A stretch of 64,000 bases of DNA from Actinomycetales bacterium SN12 (GCA_002837415.1 PJCV01000002.1:372001-436000), one strand, 5' to 3'. Positions 19,017 through 27,823 are shown, numbered from the stretch's first letter. The notes: generated by a model not told the origin, from the letters alone. Numbers and translations are program-made.

Positions 19017-19580
19017 ATGGACCCCGTCTCCCTGCGCACCGAGCGGCTCGTGCTCAGCATCCCGACCGAAGCCGACATCGATGCGATCACCGCCGCCTGT
19101 CAGGACCCCGAGGTTCCGCGCTGGACGACCGTGCCGAGTCCCTACACGCGACAGCACGCGGCCGACTTCGTCGAGCTGGTCGCCGGATGGTGGGCGGACG
19201 GCGTCGAGACGGTGTGGGCGATTCGCAAGGACGACGCACTCGCCGGGATGATCGGCCTGCACCGCATCACCGCACATCCCCACGGCGGTGAGGCGGAGAT
19301 CGGGTTCTGGGGTGTCGCGGAGTTCCGCGGGCAGGGGCTCATGGGCGAAGCCGCTCGCGCCGTGATCGACTACGGGTTCGATGAGCTGGGGCTCGCCCGG
19401 ATCGCCTGGCGAGCGGTGGCGGGCAACGTCGCCTCGGCCCGCACCGCGCGCTCGCTCGGCTTCCGCTACGAGGGCCTGCTGCGCCAGGGCCTGACCAGCC
19501 CGCGCGGCCGGGATGACGGCTGGGTCGCGGGACTGCTGGCGTCCGATGACCGCACACCGGTGGCGTGGCCGGTGCTCTGA
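19017..19580 (+). CDS. GNAT-family N-acetyltransferase (RimJ/RimL type)
   Basis: A 187-residue acetyltransferase of the RimJ/RimL-like branch. LRTERLVLSIPTEADIDAI is the typical opening, and the acetyl-CoA loop appears as EFRGQGLMGEAARAVIDYGF near residue 100, followed by the NVASARTARSLGFRYEG motif. The acceptor substrate cannot be read from the sequence. The start has no ribosome binding site but has TAACGT 6 nt upstream. Next in the same direction is a DNA glycosylase gene with its own leaderless promoter signal. Confidence 0.9.
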   Translation: MDPVSLRTERLVLSIPTEADIDAITAACQDPEVPRWTTVPSPYTRQHAADFVELVAGWWADGVETVWAIRKDDALAGMIGLHRITAHPHGGEAEIGFWGVAEFRGQGLMGEAARAVIDYGFDELGLARIAWRAVAGNVASARTARSLGFRYEGLLRQGLTSPRGRDDGWVAGLLASDDRTPVAWPVL

Positions 19581-19597
19581 GCGCAGGAGATGCGTGA

Positions 19598-19603
19598 CAG
19601 GAT
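19598..19603 (+). promoter_or_regulatory. -10 box of a leaderless promoter (glycosylase gene)
   Basis: CAGGAT ends 6 nt before the ATG at 19610. The identical hexamer at the identical distance precedes the lipoprotein gene at 41493. Confidence 0.5.
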
Positions 19604-19609
19604 GACGGC

Positions 19610-20473
19610 ATGCCCGAGATGCCGGAGGTTCAGGGACTGGTCGACTTCCTCGCCGACCGCGCGGTGGGGCGAACGGTCACGCGCATCAGCGTCGCGGCGA
19701 TCGCGGCGCTGAAGACGTTCGATCCTCCGGTCACCGCGCTGCAGGATGCCGAGATCAGCGCCGCCACGCGGCATGGCAAGTTCATCGATCTCGCGTTCGG
19801 CGGCGATCTGCACCTGATCTTCCACCTTGCCAAGGCGGGCTGGCTGCGCTGGTACGAGGAGCTGCCGACGACCCTCATCAAGCCGGGCCGGAGCCCCATC
19901 GCGATGCGGGTGGCGCTCGACGACGGCAGCGGGTTCGACCTCACCGAGGCCGGCACGAAGAAGTCGCTCGCCGTCTACGTCGCACGCGACCCGAGCGACG
20001 TGCCCGGCATCGCCCGGCTGGGCCCCGACCCGCTCGACGCCGCGTTCACCCGGGATGCGTTCGCCGCGCTGCTCGCTGGTCGGCGCACTCAGATCAAGGG
20101 GCTGCTGCGCGATCAGGGGCTGATCGCCGGTATCGGCAACGCGTACAGCGATGAGATCCTGCACGCGGCGAAGATGTCGCCGTACGCGCCGGCGGCGAAT
20201 CTCGACGACGCCGAGATCGATCGACTGTACGACGCCTTACAGAGCACCCTGCGCGAAGCGATAGACGAGGCCGCAGGAAAGCCGCCCGCGGATCTGAAGG
20301 ATGCGAAGCGGCGCGGCATGCAGGTGCACGCCCGCCGCGGCGAGACGTGCCCGGTGTGCGGCGACACGGTGCGCAGCGTGTTCTTCGCCGACCGGTCGCT
20401 GGAGTACTGCCCCACGTGCCAGACGGGTGGCAAGTTGCTCGCCGACCGCCGGCTCTCGCGCCTGCTGAAATGA
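19610..20473 (+). CDS. Fpg/Nei-family DNA glycosylase
   Basis: Bifunctional DNA glycosylase/AP-lyase acting on oxidised bases. It begins MPEMPEV, giving the catalytic N-terminal proline and glutamate after Met removal. It has the helix-two-turn-helix GLIAGIGNAYSDEILH near residue 170-185 and ends in a C4 zinc finger (CPVC...CPTC) from about residue 245. At 287 residues it matches the family. The sixth residues read PEVQ where typical Fpg has PEVE, and the sequence is closer to the divergent actinobacterial Fpg-like group, so substrate range (8-oxoG or others) is uncertain. Confidence 0.9.
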   Translation: MPEMPEVQGLVDFLADRAVGRTVTRISVAAIAALKTFDPPVTALQDAEISAATRHGKFIDLAFGGDLHLIFHLAKAGWLRWYEELPTTLIKPGRSPIAMRVALDDGSGFDLTEAGTKKSLAVYVARDPSDVPGIARLGPDPLDAAFTRDAFAALLAGRRTQIKGLLRDQGLIAGIGNAYSDEILHAAKMSPYAPAANLDDAEIDRLYDALQSTLREAIDEAAGKPPADLKDAKRRGMQVHARRGETCPVCGDTVRSVFFADRSLEYCPTCQTGGKLLADRRLSRLLK

Positions 20474-20533
20474 CCGAGCTGTATTACGAGGAATGAATCG
20501 TCCAGAGGCACGTTGACTAGACTCTGAGCATCA

Positions 20534-20672
20534 ACGTGCTCCGGGGTCGGTGTGAATCCGAACCGGCGGTGACAGTCCGCGAACGCCTGGTGACAGGCGC
20601 CGATCCGGTGGGATTCCGGAACCGACGGTGATGCGAGCGTCCGCTCGCTAGTCCGGAAGAGAGGCAGCACGT
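20534..20672 (+). promoter_or_regulatory. FMN riboswitch (RFN element)
   Basis: Closing helix ACGTGCT (20534-20540) with AGCACGT (20666-20672) surrounds the conserved RFN segments GGTGTGAATCCG, ACCGGCGGTGACAGTCC, GGTGGGATTCCGGAACCGACGGTGA and TAGTCCGGAAGAGAGG. It lies 48 bp upstream of ribD and should switch off the riboflavin operon when FMN is high. Confidence 0.95.
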
Positions 20673-20720
20673 GGCGTACGCGTGCGCTGCAGACCCCGGG
20701 AACCCAGAGAAGGATGACCG

Positions 20721-21761
20721 ATGGCAGTGACCGAGGCCGAACGCGACGCCATGCATCGCGCCCTCGCGCTCGCGGCGAACGGTCCGCGCGGTCTGAACCC
20801 GCAGGTGGGCGCCGTCATCCTCTCCCCCGCAGGCGACGTGCTGGCCGAGGGCTGGCACCGCGGCGCGGGCACCCCGCACGCCGAGGTCGACGCGCTCTCG
20901 AAGCTCGCGCCCGGACAGGCATCCGGCGCCACTGCCGTCGTCACACTCGAACCGTGCAACCACACCGGACGAACTGGCCCCTGCGCGCAGGCGCTGATCG
21001 ACGCCGGCATCACGCGCGTCGTCTACGCGCTCGACGACCCGGGTGACACGTCCAGCGGCGGTGCCGAGCGACTGCGCGCGGCGGGCGTCGAGGTCGTCGC
21101 CGGCGAGCAGGCGGATGCCTCGCGCCGGCTCCTCGAGGACTGGCTGAGCGTGCAGCGACTGGGCCGCCCGCACGTCACCGTGAAGTGGGCGCAGAGCCTG
21201 GACGGCCGAGCCGCGGCATCCGACGGCACCAGCCAGTGGATCACCGGAGCCGACGCCCGCGCCGACGTGCACCGGCGCCGAGCCGAGGCCGATGCGATCG
21301 TCGTCGGCACCGGAACCGTGCTCGCGGACGATCCGGCGCTCACCGCGCGCGACGGCGACAGCCTGTACGCGCACCAGCCGATCCCCGTCGTGATCGGCTC
21401 GCGCGGCACGCCTGCGGGCGCCGCCGTGCACCGGCATCCGCACGCGCCGCTGTTCTACGACACCCGAGACCTGGCCGCCGTGCTCGCCGATCTGCGCGTC
21501 CGTGGCGTGCAGCGCGTGTTCGTCGAGGGCGGACCGACGCTGGCGAGCGCGTTCATCGCCGCCGGATTCGCCGACACCGTGCTCGCCTACATCGCGCCGG
21601 TGCTGCTCGGCGGCGAGCGTCTCGCACTCGCAGACATCGGCGTCGCCACGATCGACGACGCGCTGCGCCTGCAGGTCGAGCAGTGGATGCCCCTCGGCGC
21701 CGACCTGCTCGCCATCGCACACCCTGTGACGGATCCCGTCGCAGGAGAGGAAGGAATCTGA
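20721..21761 (+). CDS. ribD: Bifunctional riboflavin deaminase/reductase RibD
   Basis: Deaminates and then reduces the pyrimidine intermediate of riboflavin synthesis. The N-terminal deaminase has the zinc motif HAEVDAL and the PCNHTGRTGPC cysteine loop (about residues 50-85). The C-terminal reductase begins at VTVKWAQSLDGRAAASDG (about 153) and contains ADAIVVGTGTVLADDP. The start ATG follows AGAAGGATG at modest spacing, downstream of the FMN riboswitch. Its stop overlaps the ribE start (TGATG), so the operon is translationally coupled. Confidence 0.96.
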   Translation: MAVTEAERDAMHRALALAANGPRGLNPQVGAVILSPAGDVLAEGWHRGAGTPHAEVDALSKLAPGQASGATAVVTLEPCNHTGRTGPCAQALIDAGITRVVYALDDPGDTSSGGAERLRAAGVEVVAGEQADASRRLLEDWLSVQRLGRPHVTVKWAQSLDGRAAASDGTSQWITGADARADVHRRRAEADAIVVGTGTVLADDPALTARDGDSLYAHQPIPVVIGSRGTPAGAAVHRHPHAPLFYDTRDLAAVLADLRVRGVQRVFVEGGPTLASAFIAAGFADTVLAYIAPVLLGGERLALADIGVATIDDALRLQVEQWMPLGADLLAIAHPVTDPVAGEEGI

Positions 21762-22471
21762 TGTTCACCGGAATCATCGAGGAGATCGGCGAGATCGGCG
21801 CGATCTCAGCGTCGGGCGACGGATGGCGGCTGACGGTGCACGCACCGAAGGCGGCAGCGGATGCCGTGCACGGCGAGTCCATCGCCGTCAGCGGCGTGTG
21901 CCTCACCGTGGTCGGCTCGACCGAGACGAGCTTCGATGCCGATGTCATGAAGCAGACGCTCGACGTATCCGCTCTGGGCGCCGTGCAGGTCGGCTCGCGG
22001 GTGAACATCGAGAAGGCCATGCCCGTCGGCGCCCGCCTGGGCGGCCACATCGTGCAGGGTCACGTCGATGGCGTCGGCACGGTGCTCGAGGTGCGACCGG
22101 GCGCCCAGTGGCGCGTGCTGCGCATCAGCCTGCCCGTCGACCTCGCGGCGCTCGTCGTCGACAAGGGCTCGATCAGCGTCGCCGGCACCTCGCTCACCGT
22201 GAGCGCCGTGAGTAGCCCTTCGACAGGCTCAGGGACCCAGACAGCAGGCTCAGGGACCCAGACAGCAGGCTCAGGGACCCAGAGAGCAGGCTCAGGGACC
22301 CAGACAGACGAGCACTGGTTCGAGGTCTCGCTCATCCCCGAGACACTCGAGGCGACCATCCTCGGCACTCTCGAGCCCGGCGACGTCGTCAACCTCGAGA
22401 CCGACATCCTCGCCCGTCACGTGGAGCGCCTGCTCGCGTTCCGCACCCTCACGGAAGGAGGCTCGCGATGA
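21761..22471 (+). CDS. ribE: Riboflavin synthase (alpha subunit type) with repeat insertion
   Basis: Dismutates two 6,7-dimethyl-8-ribityllumazine molecules to riboflavin. MFTGIIEEIGEIG and two internally homologous lumazine-binding barrels (about 1-95 and 96-200, second barrel GHIVQGHVDGVGTV) are clear. The start ATG shares its A with the ribD stop. The protein is 236 residues, longer than the usual 200-215. The excess is a Gly-Ser-Thr-Gln-rich run (about residues 152-183) encoded by a dispersed repeat and four 21-bp tandem copies at 22225-22308, inside the second barrel. The flanking strands SVAGTSLTVSAV and WFEVSLIPETLEATIL remain intact, so the enzyme is probably active with an added loop. 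Confidence 0.95.
   Translation: MFTGIIEEIGEIGAISASGDGWRLTVHAPKAAADAVHGESIAVSGVCLTVVGSTETSFDADVMKQTLDVSALGAVQVGSRVNIEKAMPVGARLGGHIVQGHVDGVGTVLEVRPGAQWRVLRISLPVDLAALVVDKGSISVAGTSLTVSAVSSPSTGSGTQTAGSGTQTAGSGTQRAGSGTQTDEHWFEVSLIPETLEATILGTLEPGDVVNLETDILARHVERLLAFRTLTEGGSR
22216..22308 (+). repeat. Dispersed repeat expanded into a 21-bp minisatellite within ribE
   Basis: A full dispersed element CCCTTCGACAGGCTCAGGGA (22216-22235) runs into four head-to-tail 21-bp copies starting AGGCTCAGGGACCCAGA (22225-22308). They differ only at one base in copy 3 and at the last base of copy 4. The unit is 7 codons, so copy number can vary without a frameshift. Confidence 0.95.
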
Positions 22472-23736
22472 GCCTTTCCCCCCTCTCCGATGCCCTCGAC
22501 GCGCTGCGCGCCGGCAGGCCGATCATCGTCGCCGACGACGAGAACCGCGAGAACGAGGGCGACATCATCATCTCCGCCGAGCTCGCGACGGCCGAGACGA
22601 TGGCCTGGATGGTGCGCTGGACCTCGGGCCTGATCTGCGCGCCGATGCCCGCCGACCTGGCCGACCAGCTGAACCTGCCTCCCATGGTCGAGACCAACGA
22701 GGACGCCCGCACCACGGCGTACACGGTGAGCGTCGACGCCGCCGAAGGCGTCACCACCGGCATCAGCGCTCATGACCGCGCGCTGACGCTCAATGTGCTG
22801 GCGAACCCGGCATCCGTCCCCACCAGCCTCATCCGTCCCGGCCACATCCTGCCGCTGCGCGCCGTCGACGGCGGCGTGCGCGAACGCGGCGGCCACACCG
22901 AGGCGGCCGTCGAGCTGATGCGGCTCGCCGGACTGCAGCCGGTCGGCGCCATCGCCGAGGTCGTCGCCGACGACGGCAGCATGATGCGCCTGCCCGCGCT
23001 GCTCGAGCTCGGCGCGCGCGAGGGCGTGCCGGTGATCACCATCGAGCAGCTCATCGCGCACCTGAACGAGGTCGACCCGCGCGATGAGGCCGACTGCCTC
23101 GCGCGGCGCTCCGGTCGCCGGGTCAGCCTGCGCGCCGATGCGAACGTGCCGACCGACCACGGCACCTTCCGCTTCCTCGCGTACAAGGACCGCGTCAGCG
23201 GCACCGATCACATCGCCGTCGTGTCGGGCACTCCCGGCGAGACCGCGCTGGTGCGCGTGCATTCGGAGTGCCTCACCGGGGAGGCGTTCGGGTCGCAGAA
23301 GTGCGAGTGCGGCCCGCAGCTGCAGGCGGCCCTCAAGCGCATCGACCAGGAGGGCGGCGTGGTCATCTACATGCGCGGTCACGAAGGGCGCGGCATCGGG
23401 CTGATCAACAAGCTGCGCGCATACGCGCTGCAGGAGGAGGGCCTGGACACCGTCGACGCCAACCTCGCGCTCGGCCTGCCCGCCGACGCCCGCGAGTACG
23501 CGGCCGCCGCCGGCATCCTCACCGATCTCGGCATCTCGAAGGTGCGCCTGCTCACCAACAACACCGACAAGGTCGAGAAGCTGCAGGCCCTCGGGCTCGA
23601 TGTGGTCGAGCAGGTGCCGCTGATCGTCGGAGTCGGGCCCAACAACCACCAGTACCTCGAGACCAAGCGCGATCGCATGGGTCACATCATCGGCGCGGAC
23701 GAGCTGGCCCGCGCCCTCGGAAAGGACGACGCATGA
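22468..23736 (+). CDS. ribBA: Bifunctional DHBP synthase / GTP cyclohydrolase II
   Basis: The N-terminal half (about 1-205) makes 3,4-dihydroxy-2-butanone 4-phosphate from ribulose 5-phosphate ([25 protein letters not shown]). The C-terminal half opens GTP as the first step of riboflavin synthesis, with zinc cysteines in [18 protein letters not shown] and the catalytic region [11 protein letters not shown]. The start overlaps the ribE stop by ATGA, and the 3' end overlaps ribH in the same way. Length of 422 matches actinobacterial RibBA. Confidence 0.97.
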   Translation: MSLSPLSDALDALRAGRPIIVADDENRENEGDIIISAELATAETMAWMVRWTSGLICAPMPADLADQLNLPPMVETNEDARTTAYTVSVDAAEGVTTGISAHDRALTLNVLANPASVPTSLIRPGHILPLRAVDGGVRERGGHTEAAVELMRLAGLQPVGAIAEVVADDGSMMRLPALLELGAREGVPVITIEQLIAHLNEVDPRDEADCLARRSGRRVSLRADANVPTDHGTFRFLAYKDRVSGTDHIAVVSGTPGETALVRVHSECLTGEAFGSQKCECGPQLQAALKRIDQEGGVVIYMRGHEGRGIGLINKLRAYALQEEGLDTVDANLALGLPADAREYAAAAGILTDLGISKVRLLTNNTDKVEKLQALGLDVVEQVPLIVGVGPNNHQYLETKRDRMGHIIGADELARALGKDDA

Positions 23737-24209
23737 GCGGCGCAGGAGCCCCCACCCCGAACACCCCGGTCGACGGCAGCGGACTGCGCGTCGTCGTGAT
23801 CGCGGGCACCTGGCACGAGACGATCTCGAACGGCCTCATCGCCGGCGCGCAGCGCGTGCTCGACGAGGCAGGCGCCGCGCACACGCTGGTGCGCGTACCC
23901 GGTTCGTTCGAGCTGGCGGTCGCCGCGCAGGCGGCGTTCGCCGGTGGGGCGGATGCCGTGGTCGCACTCGGCGTGATCATCCGCGGCGGCACGCCGCACT
24001 TCGAGTACGTGTCGGCGGCCACCACCGACGGGCTCAGCAGGGTCGCTCTGGACGCCGGCAAGCCGGTCGGCTTCGGGGTGCTCACCCTCGACGACGAGCA
24101 GCAGGGCCTCGACCGGGCGGGCCTTGCAGGCTCGAAGGAGGACAAGGGCGCCGAGGCCGCGGATGCGGCTCTGCGCACCGCTCTCGTCGTCCGCGCGCTG
24201 CGCGGCTGA
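23733..24209 (+). CDS. ribH: 6,7-dimethyl-8-ribityllumazine synthase
   Basis: Condenses the RibD and RibB products to the lumazine; forms 60-mer or pentameric shells in the family. The 158-residue product has the signature [13 protein letters not shown], the [15 protein letters not shown] segment and [17 protein letters not shown]. It starts at an ATGA overlapping the ribBA stop and is the last gene of the operon. The N-terminal 18 residues are proline-rich and probably disordered. Confidence 0.96.
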   Translation: MSGAGAPTPNTPVDGSGLRVVVIAGTWHETISNGLIAGAQRVLDEAGAAHTLVRVPGSFELAVAAQAAFAGGADAVVALGVIIRGGTPHFEYVSAATTDGLSRVALDAGKPVGFGVLTLDDEQQGLDRAGLAGSKEDKGAEAADAALRTALVVRALRG

Positions 24210-24228
24210 GCCGTCACAGCAGACCGGA

Positions 24229-24234
24229 TAGCCT
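24229..24234 (+). promoter_or_regulatory. -10 box of a leaderless promoter
   Basis: TAGCCT ends 6 nt before the ATG at 24241. The same hexamer and spacing precede the HAD phosphatase at 39772. Confidence 0.5.
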
Positions 24235-24240
24235 GGGGTC

Positions 24241-24597
24241 ATGGAGACCCTGCGCCACCTCGTCCTTCTCGTTCACCTCGTCGGCTTCGCCGTGCTCTTC
24301 GGAGCGTGGGCGGTGCAGGCATTCGGCGGGAAGCGCGAGATCGTCAAGCTGATGCACATCGGCGTCACCATCGCCGCCGTGGCGGGCCTCGCGCTCGCGG
24401 CTCCCTGGGGCCTGCCCGAGGGCGTCGAGATGGACTACGCGAAGATCGGCACGAAGCTCGTCATCCTGCTGATCATCGGCGCGCTCCTCGGCATCGGCCA
24501 GGGGCGACAGCGCAAGACCGGCCAGGTGCCGTCCGCACTGTTCTGGGGCATCGGCCTGCTGACGCTGGTGAACGCGGGCATCGCCGTCATCTGGTGA
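24241..24597 (+). CDS. Four-helix membrane protein of unknown function
   Basis: A 118-residue protein with hydrophobic segments at about 5-25, 37-57, 70-88 and 97-117, separated by short charged loops (GKREIVK, GRQRKTGQ). Its family is widespread in actinobacteria without an assigned function. It lies 31 bp after the riboflavin operon but has its own leaderless-type -10 box, so it may be independently transcribed. Confidence 0.8.
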   Translation: METLRHLVLLVHLVGFAVLFGAWAVQAFGGKREIVKLMHIGVTIAAVAGLALAAPWGLPEGVEMDYAKIGTKLVILLIIGALLGIGQGRQRKTGQVPSALFWGIGLLTLVNAGIAVIW

Positions 24598-24655
24598 ATC
24601 GGCGGCTCACCGGCCGATTAGACTCCCGAAGGTTCTGCACACCTGAGGAGCACGC

Positions 24656-26110
24656 ATGACAACGACCACCGCACCGGCGAATCCCCGTTCCCGGGTGATC
24701 CTGGCCAGCCTCGTCGGCACGACGATCGAGTTCTACGACTTCTACGTCTACGCGACCGCGGCGGTCCTCGTCTTCCCCGTGCTGTTCTTCCCGACCGGCA
24801 ACGACACCACGTCGCTGCTCGCCTCGTTCGGCGTGTTCGGCGCGGCGATGATCGCCCGACCGATCGGCGCCGTCGTCTTCGGTCACTTCGGCGACAAGTT
24901 CGGACGCAAGGCCACCCTGGTGGCGTCGCTGCTCACGATGGGCATCGCGACCTTCCTCATCGGCCTGCTGCCGACCTTCCAGCAGATCAACTGGTGGGCG
25001 GCTCTGCTGCTGCTGGTGCTGCGCCTCGCGCAGGGATTCGCCCTCGGCGGTGAATGGTCGGGTGCCGCGCTGGTGGCCACCGAGAACGCGCCGGCCGGCA
25101 AGCGTGCCTGGTACGGGTCGTTCCCGCAGCTCGGGGCGCCGCTCGGCTTCATCATCGCCAACGGCATCTTCCTCGCCATCAACGCGCTGCTGCCGCACGA
25201 GACGGACGCCACGCTGAAGTCCGAGGCATTCCTCAGCTGGGGCTGGCGCGTGCCGTTCCTGTTCTCGGCCGTCATGGTCATCATCGGCCTGTGGGTGCGC
25301 CTCAAGCTCGTCGAGTCCCAGACCTTCACACGTGCGGCCGACACCGGTCGCATCCGCAAGCTGCCGCTCGCGACGGTGTTCCGCCACCACTGGAAGCAGC
25401 TGATCCTCGGCACGTTCATCATGCTCGCGACCTACGTGCTGTTCTATCTGATGACGAACTTCACCCTCGCCTACGGCACGAAGGCCGGCTCCCTCGAGGT
25501 GGCGTCTGCCGCCGCGCAGAAGGCCGCGGACGCCGCCGGCAAGCCGTTCGACCCAAGCGCGTTCGCCGCGCAGTTCTACCCCGGCCTCGGCTTCGGCTAC
25601 ACCCAATTCGTGATCATGCAGATCGTGGGTGTGGTGTTCTTCGGCATCTTCACCCTGCTCTCCGGCCCCTGGGCCGACCGCATCGGCCGCCGCAAGCTGC
25701 TGCTGTGGGTGACCGGTGCGATCATCGTCTTCGGTCTCACCTTCAACCTGTTCCTCATGCCGCAGGACGACCCGGCCCTCACCACGGCCGTCGTGCAGGG
25801 CTTCCTCGTCCTCGGCTTCCTGCTCATGGGCGCCACCTTCGGCCCGATGGGCGCGCTGCTGCCCGAGCTGTTCCCCACGAACGTGCGGTACTCCGGTTCT
25901 GCCATCGCGTACAACGTGTCGTCGATCCTCGGTGCCGCGGTCGCTCCGCTGATCGCGGTGGAGCTGTGGCGCATCGGCGACGGCTCCCCCTGGCTGGTCG
26001 GCGTGTATCTGTCGGCGATGGCCGTGCTGACCTTCATCGCCCTGTGGCTGTCGCCCGAGACGAAGGACCACGACTACGAGTCCGACCTGGGCGTGGCCGC
26101 GCAGCGCTGA
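24656..26110 (+). CDS. MFS transporter, metabolite:H+ symporter family
   Basis: A 484-residue, twelve-helix permease. The opening TTIEFYDFYVYATAAVLVF, the loop GHFGDKFGRKATL and RLAQGFALGGEWSGAALVATENAP are hallmarks of the MHS group (ShiA, ProP, KgtP relatives), which carries carboxylates, osmolytes or aromatic acids with protons. The substrate cannot be told from sequence alone. The start is preceded by GAGGAG. A long hairpin follows the stop (26127-26188). Confidence 0.9.
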   Translation: MTTTTAPANPRSRVILASLVGTTIEFYDFYVYATAAVLVFPVLFFPTGNDTTSLLASFGVFGAAMIARPIGAVVFGHFGDKFGRKATLVASLLTMGIATFLIGLLPTFQQINWWAALLLLVLRLAQGFALGGEWSGAALVATENAPAGKRAWYGSFPQLGAPLGFIIANGIFLAINALLPHETDATLKSEAFLSWGWRVPFLFSAVMVIIGLWVRLKLVESQTFTRAADTGRIRKLPLATVFRHHWKQLILGTFIMLATYVLFYLMTNFTLAYGTKAGSLEVASAAAQKAADAAGKPFDPSAFAAQFYPGLGFGYTQFVIMQIVGVVFFGIFTLLSGPWADRIGRRKLLLWVTGAIIVFGLTFNLFLMPQDDPALTTAVVQGFLVLGFLLMGATFGPMGALLPELFPTNVRYSGSAIAYNVSSILGAAVAPLIAVELWRIGDGSPWLVGVYLSAMAVLTFIALWLSPETKDHDYESDLGVAAQR

Positions 26111-26126
26111 CCTCTGTCGCAGACGT

Positions 26127-26188
26127 CCTGAGATCCGGACGACCGCCCGGGCTCCGCAGAAGCGGGTCGCGGGCGTCCGGATCTCGGG
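26127..26188 (+). terminator. Long hairpin after the MHS transporter gene
   Basis: CCTGAGATCCGGACG (26127-26141) pairs with CGTCCGGATCTCGGG (26174-26188) over 15 positions with one G-T wobble. It begins 16 nt after the stop codon. There is no T tract; the 3' arm is shared with the first unit of the degenerate tandem repeat. Confidence 0.6.
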
Positions 26189-26270
26189 TGGATGCCGGTT
26201 CTCGGGCGGATGCCGGATCTCGGGCGGACCCGCTGGTCTCGCGGTGGATGCCTGGTCACGGGCGGATGCC
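26178..26270 (+). repeat. Degenerate 18-bp tandem repeat
   Basis: About five imperfect copies of an 18-bp unit resembling GGATCTCGGGCGGATGCC follow one another in the intergenic gap (some units 19-20 bp). Each intact unit contains the genome-wide favoured 7-mer GGATGCC. Confidence 0.7.
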
Positions 26271-26275
26271 CGGCG

Positions 26276-26281
26276 TAATCT
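26276..26281 (+). promoter_or_regulatory. -10 box of a leaderless promoter (MmcQ/YjbR gene)
   Basis: TAATCT ends 6 nt before the ATG at 26288, directly after the degenerate tandem repeat. Confidence 0.5.
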
Positions 26282-26287
26282 GACTCC

Positions 26288-26701
26288 ATGGCGACCATCG
26301 AGGATGTCCGCCGCATCGCACTCGGCTTTCCGCGGGTCACGGAGGCCGTCGAAGGGCACCGCGGCGGAGCGTGCTGGCGCACCAGCGCCGGCATGATCGC
26401 CTGGGAGCGGCCGCCGAGCAAGCGCGACCTCGAGCAGCTGGCCGAACTCGGCCGGGAGTGGCCAGCCGGTGTGGTCCTCGGCATCCACGTCGAGAACGAG
26501 CAGGACAAGTCCGCGCTCATCGAGACGCACCCGCAAGCATTCTTCACCATCCCGCACTTCGACGGCTACCCGGCCGTGCTCACCCGACTCGACGAGATAG
26601 ACACGCAGCTGCTGCGCGAGACGCTCACCGACGCCTGGCTGCTGCGCGTGCCGGCCACCGTCGCGCGAGCCTGGCTCGCCGAGAACGGACTCCCCGACTA
26701 G
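26288..26701 (+). CDS. MmcQ/YjbR-family protein
   Basis: A 137-residue protein of the MmcQ/YjbR fold: IEDVRRIALGFPRVTEAVEGHRGG at the N-terminus and HFDGYPAVLTRLDEID in the second half, ending in LLRETLTDAWLLRVPATVARAWL. Members have a CyaY-like fold and are annotated as DNA-binding, with little experimental support. It converges on the LD-carboxypeptidase gene with only 3 bp between stop codons. No ribosome binding site; leaderless-type promoter. Confidence 0.85.
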   Translation: MATIEDVRRIALGFPRVTEAVEGHRGGACWRTSAGMIAWERPPSKRDLEQLAELGREWPAGVVLGIHVENEQDKSALIETHPQAFFTIPHFDGYPAVLTRLDEIDTQLLRETLTDAWLLRVPATVARAWLAENGLPD

Positions 26702-26704
26702 CGG

Positions 26705-27736
26705 TCAGTACGACGCTCTGACGATCCCCGCGGCTCCATCCAGCGTCATATGGCCGCCGTACGGCAGGATCCACTGCGGACGCGTGTGCCCGAAGGGCAC
26801 GCCGACGCACACCACGGCATCCGGGTTGTACCGGCCGACCATCTCGATCACGACATCCCGCTGCGCGGCGCGCAGCGCGGCCCTCTCGGCAGCGCCGGGC
26901 TGAACCTCGAACGAGCTCACGGGCGGGCGGGCGAACAGCACGCCTGCGACGGCGCCGAGAAGTCCTCGTTCACCGTAGCCGCGCAGCTGCTCGCGAACTC
27001 GCCCTGCCGGGGTGAGCCGCTCGCTGGTCTCGAGCAGCAGAATCGCTCCGGCGAGCTCGTGGTTCGTGGGCATCCGGTCGGCGAGTGCCAGCTGGTCGAC
27101 CACCTCGAGGCAACCGCCCCACGTGCGTCCCGTCACGCTCTTAGCAGGACCCGCCCACGTCCATGGCTCTGTCGGCTCGCGGTCGCCGTACTCGGTCAAG
27201 GCTGCCGGGTCGTCCCAGTGCCGCCCGAAGTCCTCCGACTCCCCCGGCTCGGTGATCTCGAGCTCGCCACCCTCGATCAGTGCGGCGCGCAGGGAGCGCA
27301 GGTGGATCTCGTCGACCGCCGGACCCGGGCCCAGGTGCACCTGGGTGGAGCCGCCGTAGAATCCCGGGACGCCGTGCCGCCACAGCCAGTTCAGGATGTT
27401 CGTGTTGTCGCTGTACCCGAGAAACGGCTTCGGGTCGGCGGCGGCGAGCGTGCTGTCGAGGTGCGGCGTCACGAGGATCTGGTCGCTGCCGCCCACGGTC
27501 GCGATGATCGCCCGGATAGCAGGATCGGCGAGCGCGGCGTTCATGTCGGCGGCCCGCGCTTCCGGGCTCGCATCCAGCTGCCGCGTGGTCGGATACTCGA
27601 CAGCGACGAGTCCGGTCAGCTCGCGCAGACGTCGCATCGCCTGCTCGTGCACCTGGGGGCCGGCGGCCGGCGCGGCGAAAGCGGGCGAGAGGACGGCGAT
27701 GCGGTCTCCTGACTGCAGCTTCGGGGGGATCAGCAT
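26705..27736 (-). CDS. S66-family LD-carboxypeptidase / MccF-like peptidase
   Basis: Serine peptidase of family S66, 343 residues. The nucleophile elbow GYSDNTNILNWL (about residue 107) and the Glu and His of the triad in ILLLETSE and VPFGHTRPQWILPYGG are visible. Members either recycle murein tetrapeptides by removing the terminal D-Ala, or, as MccF, cleave microcin C-type nucleotide peptides and give immunity. The internal spacing and the WTWAG segment look MccF-like, but this is not decisive. GAGGAT lies 6 nt before the ATG. It is divergent from the mini-HTH gene. Confidence 0.85.
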   Translation of the reverse strand: MLIPPKLQSGDRIAVLSPAFAAPAAGPQVHEQAMRRLRELTGLVAVEYPTTRQLDASPEARAADMNAALADPAIRAIIATVGGSDQILVTPHLDSTLAAADPKPFLGYSDNTNILNWLWRHGVPGFYGGSTQVHLGPGPAVDEIHLRSLRAALIEGGELEITEPGESEDFGRHWDDPAALTEYGDREPTEPWTWAGPAKSVTGRTWGGCLEVVDQLALADRMPTNHELAGAILLLETSERLTPAGRVREQLRGYGERGLLGAVAGVLFARPPVSSFEVQPGAAERAALRAAQRDVVIEMVGRYNPDAVVCVGVPFGHTRPQWILPYGGHMTLDGAAGIVRASY

Positions 27737-27742
27737 GCTTCC

Positions 27743-27748
27743 ATCCTC
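27743..27748 (-). promoter_or_regulatory. -10 box of a leaderless promoter (S66 peptidase)
   Basis: GAGGAT on the minus strand ends 6 nt before the ATG at 27736. Confidence 0.4.
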
Positions 27749-27777
27749 GCCGACCGTGCCCGTTGCGTTGGACCAAT

Positions 27778-27820
27778 GTCAACCAACCTTGACGACATCG
27801 CTCTGTCAACGTAGATTGAC
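27778..27820 (+). promoter_or_regulatory. Promoter overlapped by two GTCAA-N6-TTGAC operators
   Basis: Two 16-bp palindromes, 27778-27793 and 27805-27820, both GTCAA-N6-TTGAC with unrelated spacers. The right arm of the first is the -35 box TTGACG (27789-27794); 17 bp later the -10 TAGATT (27812-27817) lies inside the second. The ATG at 27824 follows after 6 nt. A repressor bound here would cover both promoter elements. Confidence 0.75.
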
Positions 27821-27823
27821 CTC

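Noticed and set aside
22225..22308. Possible CRISPR array
   Set aside because: Copies abut without spacers and code in frame within ribE.
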